Assembly: GCF_000350225.1 (NCBI RefSeq)
Contig: NW_005179160.1
Span: 8,764-72,763 of the forward strand
Length of the DNA: 64,000 nucleotides
Reading direction: 5' to 3'
Source of the DNA: Chondrus crispus
Lineage: Eukaryota; Rhodophyta; Florideophyceae; Gigartinales; Gigartinaceae
A model generated the notes under the pieces. It saw only the letters and a program-made list of their open reading frames with translations. It searched no databases and was not told where the DNA came from. Positions within the stretch are counted from its first letter, which is position 1, and the number at the start of each line of letters is the position of its first letter. Below, in pieces: positions 37,646-49,776 of the stretch. The translations under genes were made by a program, and so were the position numbers.

Positions 37646-39273
37646 TTGCGTGGGCGGAATCAATTTCAAATGCTGTCAATTGGAGCGGTTAATCTTTTGC
37701 TCAACGTCACCATTCTGGCTGTACTTCTGTTTGCTGAAGCGCTGATCGGGAGTACCCTTCTGAATTTTGCCACTTCGCGTCTCATCACTACCCGCAGTGC
37801 TCCCGTCGTTCATGAAACTGATACGCATCTACCGTTTGTGCCATTATCTGTCATCAAATACCGCAAACATCCGGGTATGTCCGCCATGCTCCTATCCTGA
37901 GTGTACAGGAAGAGTCCTACTCTCTGTTTACTAAATCGTTCCCCCCATCTTACCTTCCTCAGCAATACTATGCACGATTTTGATGTCTGTTTTTCTTGTG
38001 GCGTCCGGGCTTTATTCTGAGATTGGCGTTGATGTCTCACCCAAGTGTCAGACGCAAAAAGATCACGGTCAGATTATGAACATGACTTCAGATTACTACG
38101 CGGGGCTGAGTTCCACGATCTTGGTGTCTGCCCTAACTGCCTTCAGCATTATAGGGAATGTGAATTTTACCGAAGGGGAGTTGGAGCGTGTTCAAGTTGG
38201 ATTCCCTCGTCACCTGCGTGCAGACACTTGTTTTTCTTGCGTGCCTCGTGAAAACACAGTCATAGTCGACAAGTGCTCGATTCGAAATTGGAAGAGATAT
38301 GAACCTGGGGAGCTCGATATTGGAGTTGTTTGTGAAGAGCAATATCCGTTTACGACCGTGGCAGGGTTTCGACAAACCACAGAGAATCCACGTGAATTTT
38401 TCGGACCTGGAGATGTAGTGAACAACAATGACATGGCATCTTCATTCTTATTCAGCGTCAGTGCGGACAACGAGACAGTCCATTATCTCGAATACAACGA
38501 AAAGAGACACATATCAGAATTGAGAGAGAGCAATTAAGTCCCCTGGCAATCTAGTCAGTGCTTTGACAAGAACAAGTGTATCTGTGAAGAATATTTCGTG
38601 CGAACACAACTTGTTGGATGCCAAAATTGTTGCGCTCATTTACAGAAACTACAGAACGAGTCAACTTGAGCAGTTGTTTCTACCGCCGAGTTTTAACGAG
38701 AGCTCCATGGAGTTTAGCATTGTTTTCACTGCAGGCTCTGTCTATCGAGCCATTTATGCAGCGCTAGCAATACAGAGTGATCGAGAGGAAGGAGAATTTT
38801 ATGTGTACAAGGAGTGCGGTCGATATCGGTGGAACTTCCTTATCCCAATAGGAGTGTGTGTTTGTATAACTGTTGTGCTGTGGTTGGTATCATATACATG
38901 CATTCGTAGAAGTTGGAAATATGGAGGGGTGAGCAAGGACATGCAGCAGTGGCATCGTCTGGCGCAATTTCTGCAACAACGGAGTGCTTGTTGGACAGCT
39001 TCCGACGATGTGCCGGAGGATTGGAGCACATGCAGGCCACTCTTTGATGAGGTGCAGTTGCTAGATAGCGAGAAGGGAGGGCCTGAGGGTTGCCAGCTGG
39101 TGGTTCGGCAAAGATTGAAGCATGCGGGACAAGTGCACGTGTCCACGTGTGCGAGATTAAAGAGTGGGGGGTTGGTAGACTTTAGTTGTCGGAAAACCTC
39201 TATGACCAGGTTTTTCCTTCTTGAGTCAGGTCTGATTCTGACGCAGGCGCACTGGAGCCTGAGTCGTTCCTAG
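37646..39273 (+). pseudogene. Cys-containing membrane protein, broken in three pieces
   Basis: Piece 1 (37646-37900) has a strong membrane segment, LLLNVTILAVLLFAEALIG. Piece 2 (37980-38537) starts in another frame and holds an extracellular-type region with Cys and N-glycosylation sites (DTCFSCVPRENTVIVDKCSI, NMTSD, NFTEG). Piece 3 (38563-39273, open back to about 38530 in its own frame) has NISCEHNLLDAKIVALIYRN, then FLIPIGVCVCITVVLWLVSY (second membrane segment) and a cytoplasmic tail. The order suggests one two-pass protein with a large exposed loop, broken by frameshifts near 37900 and 38530. Splicing is the alternative. Function unknown. Confidence 0.45.
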
Positions 39274-39333
39274 CTCGGAACGCGAATCGGGTGAAGACGT
39301 AGGTACGGAGTCCGCGCAGGAGGGCTCCGCCAA

Positions 39334-39505
39334 TGTAGCAGTAAAGCTTCAGTTGTTTATTCGTGATCGTCTTGGCCGAGACTTCTCAATGCGCGGCAGT
39401 CGCAGGTGGCAAAGTACTCGAGCACTACAGTTCGAGTACTGTCTGTTCCCAACTGACAGTCTTTCGCTGTACTCTGTCCCAATTGCGACACTAAAGTCCC
39501 CGACA
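39334..39505 (-). repeat. putative 3' LTR of the decayed copia element
   Basis: On the minus strand it begins TGTCGGGGACTTTAG and ends CTTTACTGCTACA (TG...CA, 172 bp). AATAAA lies 24 bases before the end, as for a polyadenylation signal. It is preceded by purine-rich AGAGAAGACCAAA. No second LTR is available, so the limits are inferred. It contains an inverted repeat GTACTCGA...TCGAGTAC near 39417. Confidence 0.45.
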
Positions 39506-39564
39506 TTTGGTCTTCTCTAGCTTCCTCCTTTCTTACCAACCCGTACGATCTATACTGCATTGAA

Positions 39565-41389
39565 TCAGAGATTCACTCTACAATAGATCACCTGACCAGG
39601 AGCGTCCGTGATGCCATCGTACAACATCACACCTCTAGAGTGCTCCTGTCTTTCGACACTCGGATTTTTTAGAGACCGAAGTTGGGGTCGTGTCATTTTT
39701 TTTTGTTCTCGCGGCAGAGGTGTTTTCACTACCCATTGCTGCACTTGTGTGCTAACTTTGCCAGTATCCAAGACGTGTTCAAGCGCGAAGCAAGGTACAG
39801 ATTTTGTTAATCCGTCGGCTGGGTTTTCTTCTGATCTTATCCATCCCACATCACTGATTTCCTGCTTTCCATAAGCTTCTCTTGCGGCCTGTATGTCTAT
39901 CATCAATCGCTTCTCGGTCGTCGTTGTTGATTTCACAATAGTCTTGAACAGACTTTCTGAATCCGTCAGCATCGCGAGCGGTATTGTCCGACCTAATATT
40001 CGTTGAAGGTCATATCTCAGCATGTAGGCGTAGTCGAAGCCGTCAGCGAAGGCGAGCACTTCCGCCCCCATAACTGACCGCGATACACGTTTGCTCTTGT
40101 AGGAAGAAAAGTGCAAGACGTTGCATTTTCCCGTGGCGTCGCAGAGGAGAACTATAAACCCGAGCTGTGATCTGAGCTCTGGTGTGTTCGCAAATGATGA
40201 ATCGGTGAATACGCGCAGGGAGAGGGATTCGCTGTCCAGTTGCTGTTGGCAAAGTCCGCGGCGAGCGTTAGCATGGGCACGGTGGATCACGTCGTTGATG
40301 GCCTTGACATGCTGCTTCTCGAACTTGGGCTCCGTGACCTGTGCCGCGAAGTTTACAGCGGCAGCGATATCCGGACGGGTGTGAGTCAGCCAGGCTAGTT
40401 CGTGGCGCTTGGAGCGAAATTCTGAGAACGTGCATTGCTTGGACAAGGGTGTGATCTTTTGGGCGAAGCGTTTCTGGTGCATTAAGTAGCCATTATCAAT
40501 TTTCTCGATCTCGATTCCAGCGAAATTGAAGTTTCCTATTTCTCTTTCTTTTGACTGAAAACGTTCTCCAGTTGTTTTTGATTCTTTTTCGAATTTCGTA
40601 GTGCCCGTCCCGATGGTATCGTCGACATAGGCGCCGGTCATTCCTCGCAGTTGTCCCTCGATGACTTTGAAGAAGAGGGACAAATCTCCAGTGGTAGAAG
40701 TCATTCCGAAGTCGCGTATGAGGTGATTGGAGAAAGTAGCGTGCCAGTAATCCCCCGAATCCGACAAGCCATATAATGGCTTGAGGAGCTTGAGTAGCTG
40801 GTCAGAGGGTAATTGGAATTCCTTGGTGGGTCTAACATAAACTTCGCGCATGAGTTTCTCCGCACTCTGCAAAATATGCTTGCGAGACGTCTTGGGTCCA
40901 CAGTCGGAAGCCAAAAATGGCGGCAATTGCGATGAGAACGCGTACTGAGTTCTGGCGAAGGTTGGTGCTGTTGTGTATCAGGATATTTTTTTCAACATCT
41001 GTGTGACCTTGCACGACAAAGCGTTCCTTGTACGTTTGCTCTTTGGTGTGAGCGTTCTTGATAGCCAGAACAAATCGACCGCCGAGTACGTTCGCGTCAT
41101 CAGGGATATCTTTGCGACAAACAATTTCGTACACACCTCTTTCTGCGAGGCCGGCTAGTTCCCTGGCCTTAGCCTCATCGAACATACCTGAATGCCCTCT
41201 GCGGTCAGCAGGGTGTAGCACCTCGGTGATGAATATCCCCGGGGGATGATTGTCCTTAAATTGCTTCATACCGGCAAGCAATCGTTTGAGCTCTCGATTT
41301 CCCTGTGCTTGCGGAACTGGGACGACCTGAGAAAGGTTATAGTGCTTCTCTTCGCCGTTCCAGTCCACGTACACTTCCTTCTCCATCAT
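39565..41389 (-). pseudogene. copia reverse transcriptase and RNase H (frameshifted)
   Basis: RT starts with EIVCRKDIPDDANVLGGRFV and LWTQDVSQAY, then the frame shifts near 40880 and continues LQSAEKLMREVYVRPTKEF, LLKPLYGLSDSGDYW and MTGAYVDDTIG (the YVDD catalytic site, intact). RNase H follows with RVFTDSSFAN, GAEVLAFADG, LTDSESLF and SEENPADGLTK. One frameshift and the integrase stop upstream prevent a full-length Pol. Confidence 0.82.
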
Positions 41390-41431
41390 TCTTACAACAC
41401 GATACGGCCCCAGCCATTCCTTCTCCCGTTC

Positions 41432-42620
41432 TCAATACACAAGCACGTTGTCTCCGGGAATGATATCATACTGCGTCGCTGGTGGGAGTTTGGAACGCAG
41501 AGCTTGTTGGATGCGGAGCTTGGCGGTGATTGTGGCCATTTCCCGCTTTGCTGTTTCTAATGCGGCCATGCGTTCTCGTTGGGCCGGTAGATGGGCGTTG
41601 ACAACTGGAAGGGCTGGATCGACACCGTAGACGAGCTTGGAGGGCACGAGGCCGTTTGGTCCCAGCGTATCATTGGCTGCCTTCACTGCAAGACGAAGGG
41701 CAATCTCGGGGTCGAGGTTAGGGTATTGGGATCGGATGATGCGGAAGACACGCCGAAGGAGCGCATGGTAGCGCTCGCCAATACCTAAAGAGTTGTGACT
41801 CTGTGTTCCAGATAGCTGGAGGTTGATCCCGTGAAGTGCAGTGACGTCTTCCCAAAATTTTGACGTGAACACTGATCCTTGGTCAGCGCCGATGCGGTTG
41901 GGTATGCCAACGTAAACGGTGACCCATGCTTCGAGGAACGCGTCCCATACATGCTGTGCTGTCAAGCTCTTACGAAGTGCGACATTCTGATAACCGGTGT
42001 TCGTATCAACAATGTGTAGAACTGGGTTTCCGCCAACCCAGAATAGGTCGATGGCAACTTCGTGATTAAACACAATTTCATCGTCCGGTAGCGACACGCG
42101 AAATCGGTATGGTCTAATACCAAAGCGTTTACATCCCTCGCACTTGTTGACGATATCTTGTATGAGCTTTGGAGTATCCATTTTGACACGATCGGGAGTG
42201 CCACGTTTCAGCAAGTTCAGCAGCTTCTGTCGGGACGGATGAAAAAATGGAGGTGGAGTCTTTCGAGTTGAGTTCTTGTGTACAGTACCGTGTGGTCGGC
42301 CCACTGAACAAAGAGATGTCCGTATTTCCTGACTATGGGAATGGTCCAACCGTCAACCTTGCTCACCAACGTGTTGTCCACATTGTCGACGATGAGCTTG
42401 TACCTGTCGAGTATGTCGAGGCCTAGAAGTAACGGTATATCAGCGTCTACAACGTAAAACACGGCGGGCAGTGGGATTTGTTGGCAAATCTCTTTTCCCT
42501 GAAGGGTCCCACCTTCGAAAGACTCATAATGCGCTTCGTGAACACGCTTTCTACGCACCTGTATGATACACTTGTCGCTCAAAATGGGGAGCTGTACTCC
42601 ATGACTGAAATGCTGAAAGA
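41432..42620 (-). pseudogene. copia protease end and integrase (frameshift and stop)
   Basis: DADIPLLLGLDILDRYKLIV is the end of the protease. A frameshift near a T6 run (about 42240) separates it from integrase: IVNKCEGCKRFGIRPYRF (end of the zinc finger), then D in HEVAIDLFW, D in RIGADQGSVF and E in LGIGERYH. An in-frame TGA at 41432-41434 comes after NVLVY, and the same frame runs on into the RT region, so a single nonsense change separates them. Confidence 0.8.
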
Positions 42621-43399
42621 AAAGTCTACTTTCAAGCACTTTTCGTTCGCTCGCTACGCTGTAGATGTCACTTTTCAGATGTGCAACCGGCCTAGTGGCA
42701 ACATGCAGGAGGGAAAAAAAGGTTTTCTCCGGAAAACATAAGCTCTACGGCTACAAGGTGGAGGTTTCAGTTCTCCCAAATGGTTTAGCTATTGGCTGTT
42801 CAGAGCATGTGCCCGGGTCAGTGTCAGACCTTGAAAACTTTAAAGAAAACAGTGCTTTTCATGACGTGAATGTGAGGAAGGCGAGAAGTGACAGACATGT
42901 AACAGATCTTGGATTGTTAGCAGGTGAGTATCCAAGGCAATGAGCGATTTTGGCCGACAAGGGGTACCAGAGCGGAGCAGAGATTGTTCGCTTAGTCAGC
43001 CCAAAAAAGAAACCGCAGAATGCCTGTCTGTCGGTCGATGACGAGCGGTTTAACAGGAAAATCTCGTCAGACAGGATAATCGTAGAGAACTGGTTCTGTA
43101 GGGCGTGTGGTCTATGGGCGGGTGTCTCCAGCAAATGGAAGTGGTCTGAGAGCAGCTACGATACTATTTTTCAGCTATGTGCTGCGCTGACTAATTTGCA
43201 CATTACTTGGCATCCACTTCGGCAGGAAGACCCGGACCGATATCAGCGTGTGAAAAATCGCCAGCTGCACATCGGTGTGGAACAAGTAGAGCGCCGACGA
43301 CAGTCGCAGGAGCGCTATCGTCGGAAGCGTGCGAGGCGCATGTCCCTGCAGTTGCACAGAGCTGGAATGCCAGATCGCGACCCTGATGCTGATATATGA
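42620..43399 (+). pseudogene. DDE superfamily (PIF/Harbinger, ISL2EU-like) transposase, truncated and frameshifted
   Basis: FARYAVDVTFQMCNRPSGNM carries the first Asp and KHKLYGYKVEVSVLPNGLAI follows. GSVSDLENF is the second Asp position, ADKGYQSGAEIV the third block, and SSDRIIVENWF the final Glu block. This series is typical of DDE_Tnp_4 transposases. A frame break occurs near the A7 run at 42714-42720 and a TGA lies near 42941. The N-terminal domain is missing at the junction with the copia remnant. The tail is basic (ERRRQSQERYRRKRARR). Confidence 0.75.
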
Positions 43400-43834
43400 G
43401 GCAATGACTACAGTGCCATTGAATAGTTCTGTAATGAATCACTTCCAACCAGAAAAATAAATGGCTTCAAATTGTGCTAATTAATTGCCAAATTCTCAAT
43501 CGCGCATTGTAAGCGTTAGTCCCATCTGATGCCAATCAAACAATATACCCGTGCGTGCCCCCTTTCTCGAACAGAGCACCCTTCACTTGAACAAAAATAG
43601 TATGCCTAATTTTATTCCGATTCCGCTTTTACCAATAAACATGACAACTTTTGAGTGAGAACCGTCGACTGACAGTGTCGTAAATCAACCACAAATGCAT
43701 TTCCCGCCATTTCAACCGCAGAATCCGACTTGGCGCCCTTCTTGCCCCCTTGATGCAAACTTTGGTGCATAATTTTGTGCAAATTAAAACCATGGAGCTC
43801 GATCCGTCTCCCTTCACACCCACCCCAACACACA
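43400..43834. other. spacer with probable 5' flank of pogo copy 2
   Basis: No gene. CTTGAACAAAAATAG at 43586-43600 resembles the reverse complement of 45763-45777 (13 of 15 bases), a weak candidate for terminal inverted repeats. Confidence 0.3.
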
Positions 43835-45526
43835 ATGACCAAAAAGACAAGCTGCGAAAAAAAAGAAAAGGTCTACTTCAACCAAGCCATTGTTGCGATT
43901 GAAAGGCATGGTGCAACTCGGCGCAGGACTGCTCAACTGGCACGACTCCCTTTGGCAACGTTTCAATATCGATTCTCGCGCCGAAATGTGTTGACAAAAT
44001 CACGTACATATCTATCGTTATGTGAAGAGCAGCTCATTGTTAACCTCGTCCTTTCATACTCCCAGCGCGGCTTCCCTCTCAAGCGGTCAGATGTAGGCGA
44101 CGCTGTACAACTGATGGTGCACTCATTCCCCGAGGAGCGCCAAAAAGCCATTCCCTTTATTGATGGGCGTCCGGGACGCAAGTTTTTGTCACTCTTCTCA
44201 AAACGGCACAGTGCCAAGTTTGGAAGGGCCTGTAAGGAGGAAGAAGCTCGCTGGCAGGCAACCAATGCCGATAATCTGACGGCCCACATCGCGGAATTAG
44301 AGCGGCTTGTTCATGTGCATAATTTAGATGCCTCTCGTATTGCTAATCTAGACGAAAGCGGCTCTACACCGAGCAACGATTGCGCACAGTCGAACAGGAC
44401 AAGGTCGTATAGTGCTCGAGGGCACAAGTCCCTTCAAAGATCACCTGAATTCAAGAATGTTAAATGCGTAACGATCATGCCCGTTATTTTCGGCAATGGA
44501 GACGTTGGACGCCCTTTGTTTGTTGTGGTGGGAAAATCTTTAAAGTATCAAACGGTCGAGCATCATGGATCATCTGTAATGGAAACCGTTGCCGATTGCC
44601 TACCGCGGGGGAGTTTGATAACAACTCGAGAAGATGTCGCCGGCGTGGACAGCAAAAACTTTCTGTGGTGGGCACAGTATTTTGCTGAGGATGTTAGGGA
44701 CCTGACGGCCAATGGACGAAAAGTTCTTTTATGTATGCATGGATACAGGAGCCATATGGGGTACAAGGTGCTGCACACACTGAAACAGGCTGCCGTAGTC
44801 GTGTATGCATTACCTTCTCATACAAGCGGCACAACCCAACCCCTAGACGTGGGGGTTTTCGGTCCCTTCAAGGAGCACATACAGAGTTGTGTGGAACAGC
44901 TTTCGTCCCCTACTAAATTGAAAAGCTACGATTTGTTTGATTATTTAAAAATAATGAGGGAGGCATACGGGAAGGCGTTTACGAGAGCTAATGTGACATC
45001 GGCATTTAACAAAGCTGGAATTTGGCCTGTGAATGCTCATTCTCTCATGGGTGTTCCTCGTCCGCATTCGACAGGCATTAGCTCGTCCTTGGTGACGGTT
45101 GAAAAAATGGCAGAAATGCTAGAAGTCAAACGAGCTTTGTACAGGGATAGTTTAGGGGTTCAGCGGCGCGTTCTTCCCTGTGGTTACGTGGACACATCAG
45201 CTGGGATTACATTGACTACAGACGCCGCAATGGAGCTGGCGAGGGAGAAAGCGGCAAAAGTGAGTGTGGAGCTGGCAGCCAAACAAGAAAAGGAAGCAGA
45301 TGTGGCGCAGCGACTCGCCGAAGCTGTGGAAAGGACGACGATTGAGCGTTTCAGAGGGCGACAGAAGGCGCTGGCATTCCGTGTGCACCATTATCAGGTT
45401 GCAAACATTGAACCAAGGTCTTTGTCGGTCCGTCGCCAGATTGCGAAGAAGAGAACTTGCTCCCGGCGTGCTGCAGTCCTGAAGTGGGCAGCACAGGCCG
45501 TTGCTCGGTCACCGAGGAGGAATTAG
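43835..45526 (+). CDS. pogo-like transposase, copy 2, open frame with changed catalytic Asp
   Basis: 563 residues from MTKKTSCEKKEK (chosen over the in-frame Met at 43775 because homology to copy 1 begins here). HTH: AIVAIERHGATRRRTAQLAR. CENP-B-type domain: GRPGRKFLSLFSKRHSAKFG. The first Asp is in IANLDESGSTPSND and the third in GTTQPLDVGVFGPFK. At the second position, where copy 1 has LLIYDAFRSH, this protein reads LLCMHGYRSH. Asp has become His (CAT, one base from GAT). The frame is otherwise intact with a basic helical tail. It is either a recently dead element or a protein kept for DNA binding, as with CENP-B-like domesticated pogo proteins. Confidence 0.88.
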   Translation: MTKKTSCEKKEKVYFNQAIVAIERHGATRRRTAQLARLPLATFQYRFSRRNVLTKSRTYLSLCEEQLIVNLVLSYSQRGFPLKRSDVGDAVQLMVHSFPEERQKAIPFIDGRPGRKFLSLFSKRHSAKFGRACKEEEARWQATNADNLTAHIAELERLVHVHNLDASRIANLDESGSTPSNDCAQSNRTRSYSARGHKSLQRSPEFKNVKCVTIMPVIFGNGDVGRPLFVVVGKSLKYQTVEHHGSSVMETVADCLPRGSLITTREDVAGVDSKNFLWWAQYFAEDVRDLTANGRKVLLCMHGYRSHMGYKVLHTLKQAAVVVYALPSHTSGTTQPLDVGVFGPFKEHIQSCVEQLSSPTKLKSYDLFDYLKIMREAYGKAFTRANVTSAFNKAGIWPVNAHSLMGVPRPHSTGISSSLVTVEKMAEMLEVKRALYRDSLGVQRRVLPCGYVDTSAGITLTTDAAMELAREKAAKVSVELAAKQEKEADVAQRLAEAVERTTIERFRGRQKALAFRVHHYQVANIEPRSLSVRRQIAKKRTCSRRAAVLKWAAQAVARSPRRN

Positions 45527-45847
45527 ATATAAAATTTGCAAGGTAAATTTGCATCAACCAGTGAAATGTCTGTGCAAGAACTGGGTGATTTTTCCGAGGT
45601 GGTCACCGCTCCGTTTGCTTAACCAAAGCATGCCGTTAATGCCGATGTATGAGCCTTCTGGCTCCTTCGAACAGAATAGCAGATACGTGGACACCGTCAG
45701 TTTTCCAAACGATCAAAAAGATTTCTCCGATGCCACATGCTTCTTGTTTTTATATTTATTTTTCTAATTTTGTTCAACTTGGGGGGTCCCGCACAAGTAC
45801 ACCTCACCCGTCATTGCGTAGTTTCCCAGTCTTTGCGAGAAAGACCT
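45527..45847. other. 3' flank of pogo copy 2
   Basis: A/T-rich, no gene. Ends at the sharp start of duplication copy B. Confidence 0.4.
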
Positions 45848-48631
45848 ATTGCTAGCTCAACAAAACGATTTTTTTCCTTTGTAGAATCCCGAAGTAAACT
45901 CGTGATTTGTGATTCTCTTTCTTTTTGGTTGGGAATGTCACGATCGATCACAATGTATACGGCGACTTTCGCCCAAGCGTCGTCCTCGTTCTTCTGACAA
46001 ATATATGTGCAACGATTGCGACTTGTGACTTCGAATACAACCTCTGGCGGATATCCCTCTGGTTATGACGCGGAGTCCGATATTGGGGGGACTCCGATAG
46101 TAACGTATGGCTCGCGACTCTTTGGTGAAGAGGACGAGTCTGTAGAGTCTGACTGGTTGCCATCACGCTTCCTGGCCCACCCAGATCGGGTTCAGGAGTC
46201 CCTAAACCCGGACCCCAACGCTTCCTGGAAATTGAGACAACGGGTCCTGCAATAGCACATGCCTCACTGGTAGGAAATTTCCGTCTTTTGTTCTCATGAA
46301 AAAGAGCTGTTATGTAGCAGACTGCCGCGTCGTGCCCTGCGTTAGGAATTGGTCGTGCAACCAGGCAACCAGGATACGGTCAACCAAATCGTAGCGTCCG
46401 AAATTGGATACGGTAAGATGAAGATACCGGTTAAACGAGCAAGGCGTGAGGTGCAGAGAGCCGAGCTTAGTACCAGTAGACGGAATCGATGTTCTCAAAG
46501 GTAAAATGCTTGACGGCGGAGCTGACACGGTACAATACGACGAATCATCGAAAGGCTCGTCGTCGCTCTCTGAGTCAGCACCCGAGCTCTGGTGCCAGCT
46601 TTTCCTGGTTAGATCACGATGGCAGGGCTCCATGCAAACCAAGTGGAAAAGATATGGGCAGCAGTCTCGCCACGCGACGGCAAGTCACAAGGATGCCAGA
46701 TGTTGGCGGCTTTGGGAGTAGAGCAGCACAGCTTCCGGATGAGTTGGTCCCAACTGCCCTCAGGAGCTGTGTTGCAGCAGTTTCTGATTTTATTTTTTGT
46801 GCTTCGTTTTGCGCGGTTATTGGTTGCTTTACCTGATTTTTTCTTTGCTAGTCTCGAGAGAGCCCATCAAAGATTTGCAAGTTTGGGAATGAACAAAGCA
46901 AAGCTAATAGGTTCTGCTGTTCCGTTCTTCTCTCGCACCCCACACCCCTTTCCCTCCTTCTCTTCCTCCTGTCCACCGATTGATTCGCGGATTGTTGAAA
47001 GGGAAACCTGTAGTCGTGAAGGCGATGCGCATGCAACCAAGCAAACCCCGCCGCCACCCCGTCACGATCGTGCTTTGGAAGTTCGTGAACGAACGACGCG
47101 TGTCGAAATTTACGGAATGGCGAAGTGCATGCAGTTCATCCTCGATGTGCATTAGCAGTGCGATGCACAATGCTTCTCACGCTTTGTCCTTTAACTTTGT
47201 TGATTTGCGTTACATATGAAGGACATCCCTACATGACGTTCCTACATGACGCTCCTACATGACGTTCCTACATGAGGAATGTATCGCTACAGCAACACGC
47301 CACCCCATAACGGGCACCCGCGATGCACGGTAGCATTCAGCCAGGCCGCATCAGGAGCTTCCATATCTGCAAACGTAAATAATTCTTTGCGTATACTGCA
47401 CCAATGAACTCCATCGCCACAGTGGCGAGTCTTTATTGCGTGCCCACAAAGTCTCCCAGCACTATTGCAAATCTCCCGCAAAGTTCACAATTCCCCCCGC
47501 TTATAACCCCGCCCTTTCCTTTTAGCACCGTTAAGATTTCCATGCAAAAGCATCTATCGTGCGTTACAATCAGATTCACTGATGCGCATTACCCATCTCG
47601 CACAAGCAACGATTTGAACATCGGTTTTGTCCGACAATCTACTCGCAGTAATCATCACAGTTCTTTATCTCCAATGGATTCAAACCCTCCAGGGAACGCG
47701 TAAGATTTTGAATGCGTGCTTGCACTCCCTTCCCTCGATCCTCGCTTTTGGCTAAGTCCTGACGTGTCTAGCTCATCCAAGACCAACACGAGAAATATCG
47801 CCTCCGCAGCCAGTTTTGCAACTCGGATAAACGGGTGCCATAGTGTCTTATCTCGATACTTCCCCTCTGATTCAAACTTGAAAAGCCAATCATCGTCGTC
47901 ATCGTCCGAGGACTTGCACTTGTCGCTACAGCACTCTGTTTGGACCTCCTCCATGCTGACCGGCCTGTTTAGCCCTGCATGTTATGGCACACTTCAGTCC
48001 TTTCTCTTTCATGTGCGATCGGTTTTCGCTAGTGTTTCCGCCCTGACGCTTTTTCGACAACAGCAGGAGGATTCACAACCTTCCCAGTATTTCGATGTAA
48101 CTTTGCAGTAATAGTACAGGCGTTGTCTCCCGCCGTTGGTGAATTTGTTGTCTGTGAAAAGCACTAGGCAGTCATGTCTTCGAACTCCGTTTCATTTGGC
48201 TCCAATTCAGCTTCAAATGATCCGTAATTTGTCATTCTCTGGGTGCATTCTGCACTCCGGCAGTTAGAAGGAATTTTAGCTCTTCTCACTTCCGCGACTC
48301 GCTCCAGCCCTTGCAAGCTCGCCAAGGCGGTATCTTTCTCCGATATACACGCGTGAACACGCTTCTCCACTCCATGGCCTCCCTGATCAGCGGATGATGC
48401 CAGTGCGAGCTGTAGATCGTGTATTACATGTCGTGCGTCAATCGCAACGCGGCTGGCTCCTGTTCGCACATGTTATATATACACGGTGTCATTCCGGCAG
48501 CAGATCGCACATCTTTGGAGACGAAATTTGGGCCACTCTACCCCCCTCGTAACGTCGGACCTGACGACAGCGAAGAGCACTGATCCGTTGCTCCGAAATT
48601 GACGGTTCCTCCCGCATCCCCATGAGTAACT

Positions 48632-49384
48632 TTATCCTTTGAGATTCTCTAAAACAAAATCTCTCACTCGCTCGAAACTGTATTGATCATTGCCGGGTAG
48701 AGAAAGCGTTGCGGAGCTGTCCGCCCAACCCTCTGTGCCAGATTTATCCCCTAACGGCTCTCCTTCCGGACGACATGAGTCGAAATCTATGATGACTGCC
48801 GTATTTTCTTCACTGATCATGATGTTACTGGGATTAATATCGTTATGACACAATCGAAGAGAGTGAAGATGCAAAATTCCTTCCTGTACTCCTTCAAGCC
48901 ATTTCAAAGCAACATCTCGTTTCACTGGAGATAGCATCCTCTCTGCTAACGTAGATCTGTACTTCTGCCAACACAAGGCAACAATGCGGTCATTCTTTAC
49001 GTCACAGCCCCAGTACTTGGCAATGTTTGGGTGCTGATTGGATTTGAGAAGCTCGCCAACGTGAGCCTCTTGCAAAATAAGCCGAGCAATGTTGTCCTTC
49101 ATTCCGGGCCCATAGCAGAGAAGCACGGGTTGCTTTCTATGGCACTGCGACGAGGCGCAATTCGCCACGGTTAAACCAGCCTCAAATTTGGGGTACACTG
49201 CATCAGTCGGGACCCTCAAGCTGTCCACCCCACTAAGATCGAGCTTTCCATCCTTGTAAAGCGGGTTTTCAATGCGCGCGACAAAGATATCTTCCCCGTC
49301 TCGGTACACAACCGCTACATGCATAAATTCACCGTCGCCATCTGTTCTCCACGCGTCCGCCTCCTCCAAAATTTCGATGCCCAT
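48632..49384 (-). CDS. protein kinase-like protein (atypical), copy B
   Basis: Residue-for-residue the same as the protein at 14633-15385, with HNDINPSN and DFD motifs. Both copies keep an open frame and the same flanks, so both could be expressed. Confidence 0.75.
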   Translation of the reverse strand: MGIEILEEADAWRTDGDGEFMHVAVVYRDGEDIFVARIENPLYKDGKLDLSGVDSLRVPTDAVYPKFEAGLTVANCASSQCHRKQPVLLCYGPGMKDNIARLILQEAHVGELLKSNQHPNIAKYWGCDVKNDRIVALCWQKYRSTLAERMLSPVKRDVALKWLEGVQEGILHLHSLRLCHNDINPSNIMISEENTAVIIDFDSCRPEGEPLGDKSGTEGWADSSATLSLPGNDQYSFERVRDFVLENLKG

Positions 49385-49776
49385 GTTCTCAGGTGTCAGT
49401 TGTAGTTGATGTTACCTGTAGAGTCCTTCAGAGTTATCTCATTCAAGTTTGAGTGAGCTGACGTTTCGAATTCGCGGGCACGGCGTACGACATTTAGGGT
49501 ACGTGCAGGAAACGTAAATTCCACAAAAGAATTCTCGCATCATGTGTATCCCAAAAATTCAAACATAATGCGTTGTTGGAAGTTGATTTTTTCAGAAACA
49601 TTTATGGCCTTGTTCCATATTTATGGCCCCCTATCCCCTCTCCTGTACTTCTACTGTTGCCCCTGGGGCAACAACGGGTGCCTTTGTACCTTTTAGGTCA
49701 TAGCTCATGATATATTTGAGAATACAGAGCTTACGCGAACGAGAATTTCAGCAATATAAATGCAGAAATTCTGCAT

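Larger units (their letters stand above)
39334..42620 (-). mobile_element. decayed Ty1/copia retrotransposon, 5' part missing
   Basis: Minus-strand element keeping protease end, integrase, RT, RNase H and one LTR. Gag and the 5' LTR are absent. Its upstream end abuts a plus-strand DDE transposase near 42620. Several disabling changes are visible (below). It is only distantly related to the 4923-10584 element. Confidence 0.8.

Noticed and set aside
43586..45777. Possible 15-bp terminal inverted repeats around pogo copy 2
   Set aside because: Only 13 of 15 bases match, no TA duplication at the ends, A/T-rich sequence; chance is likely.
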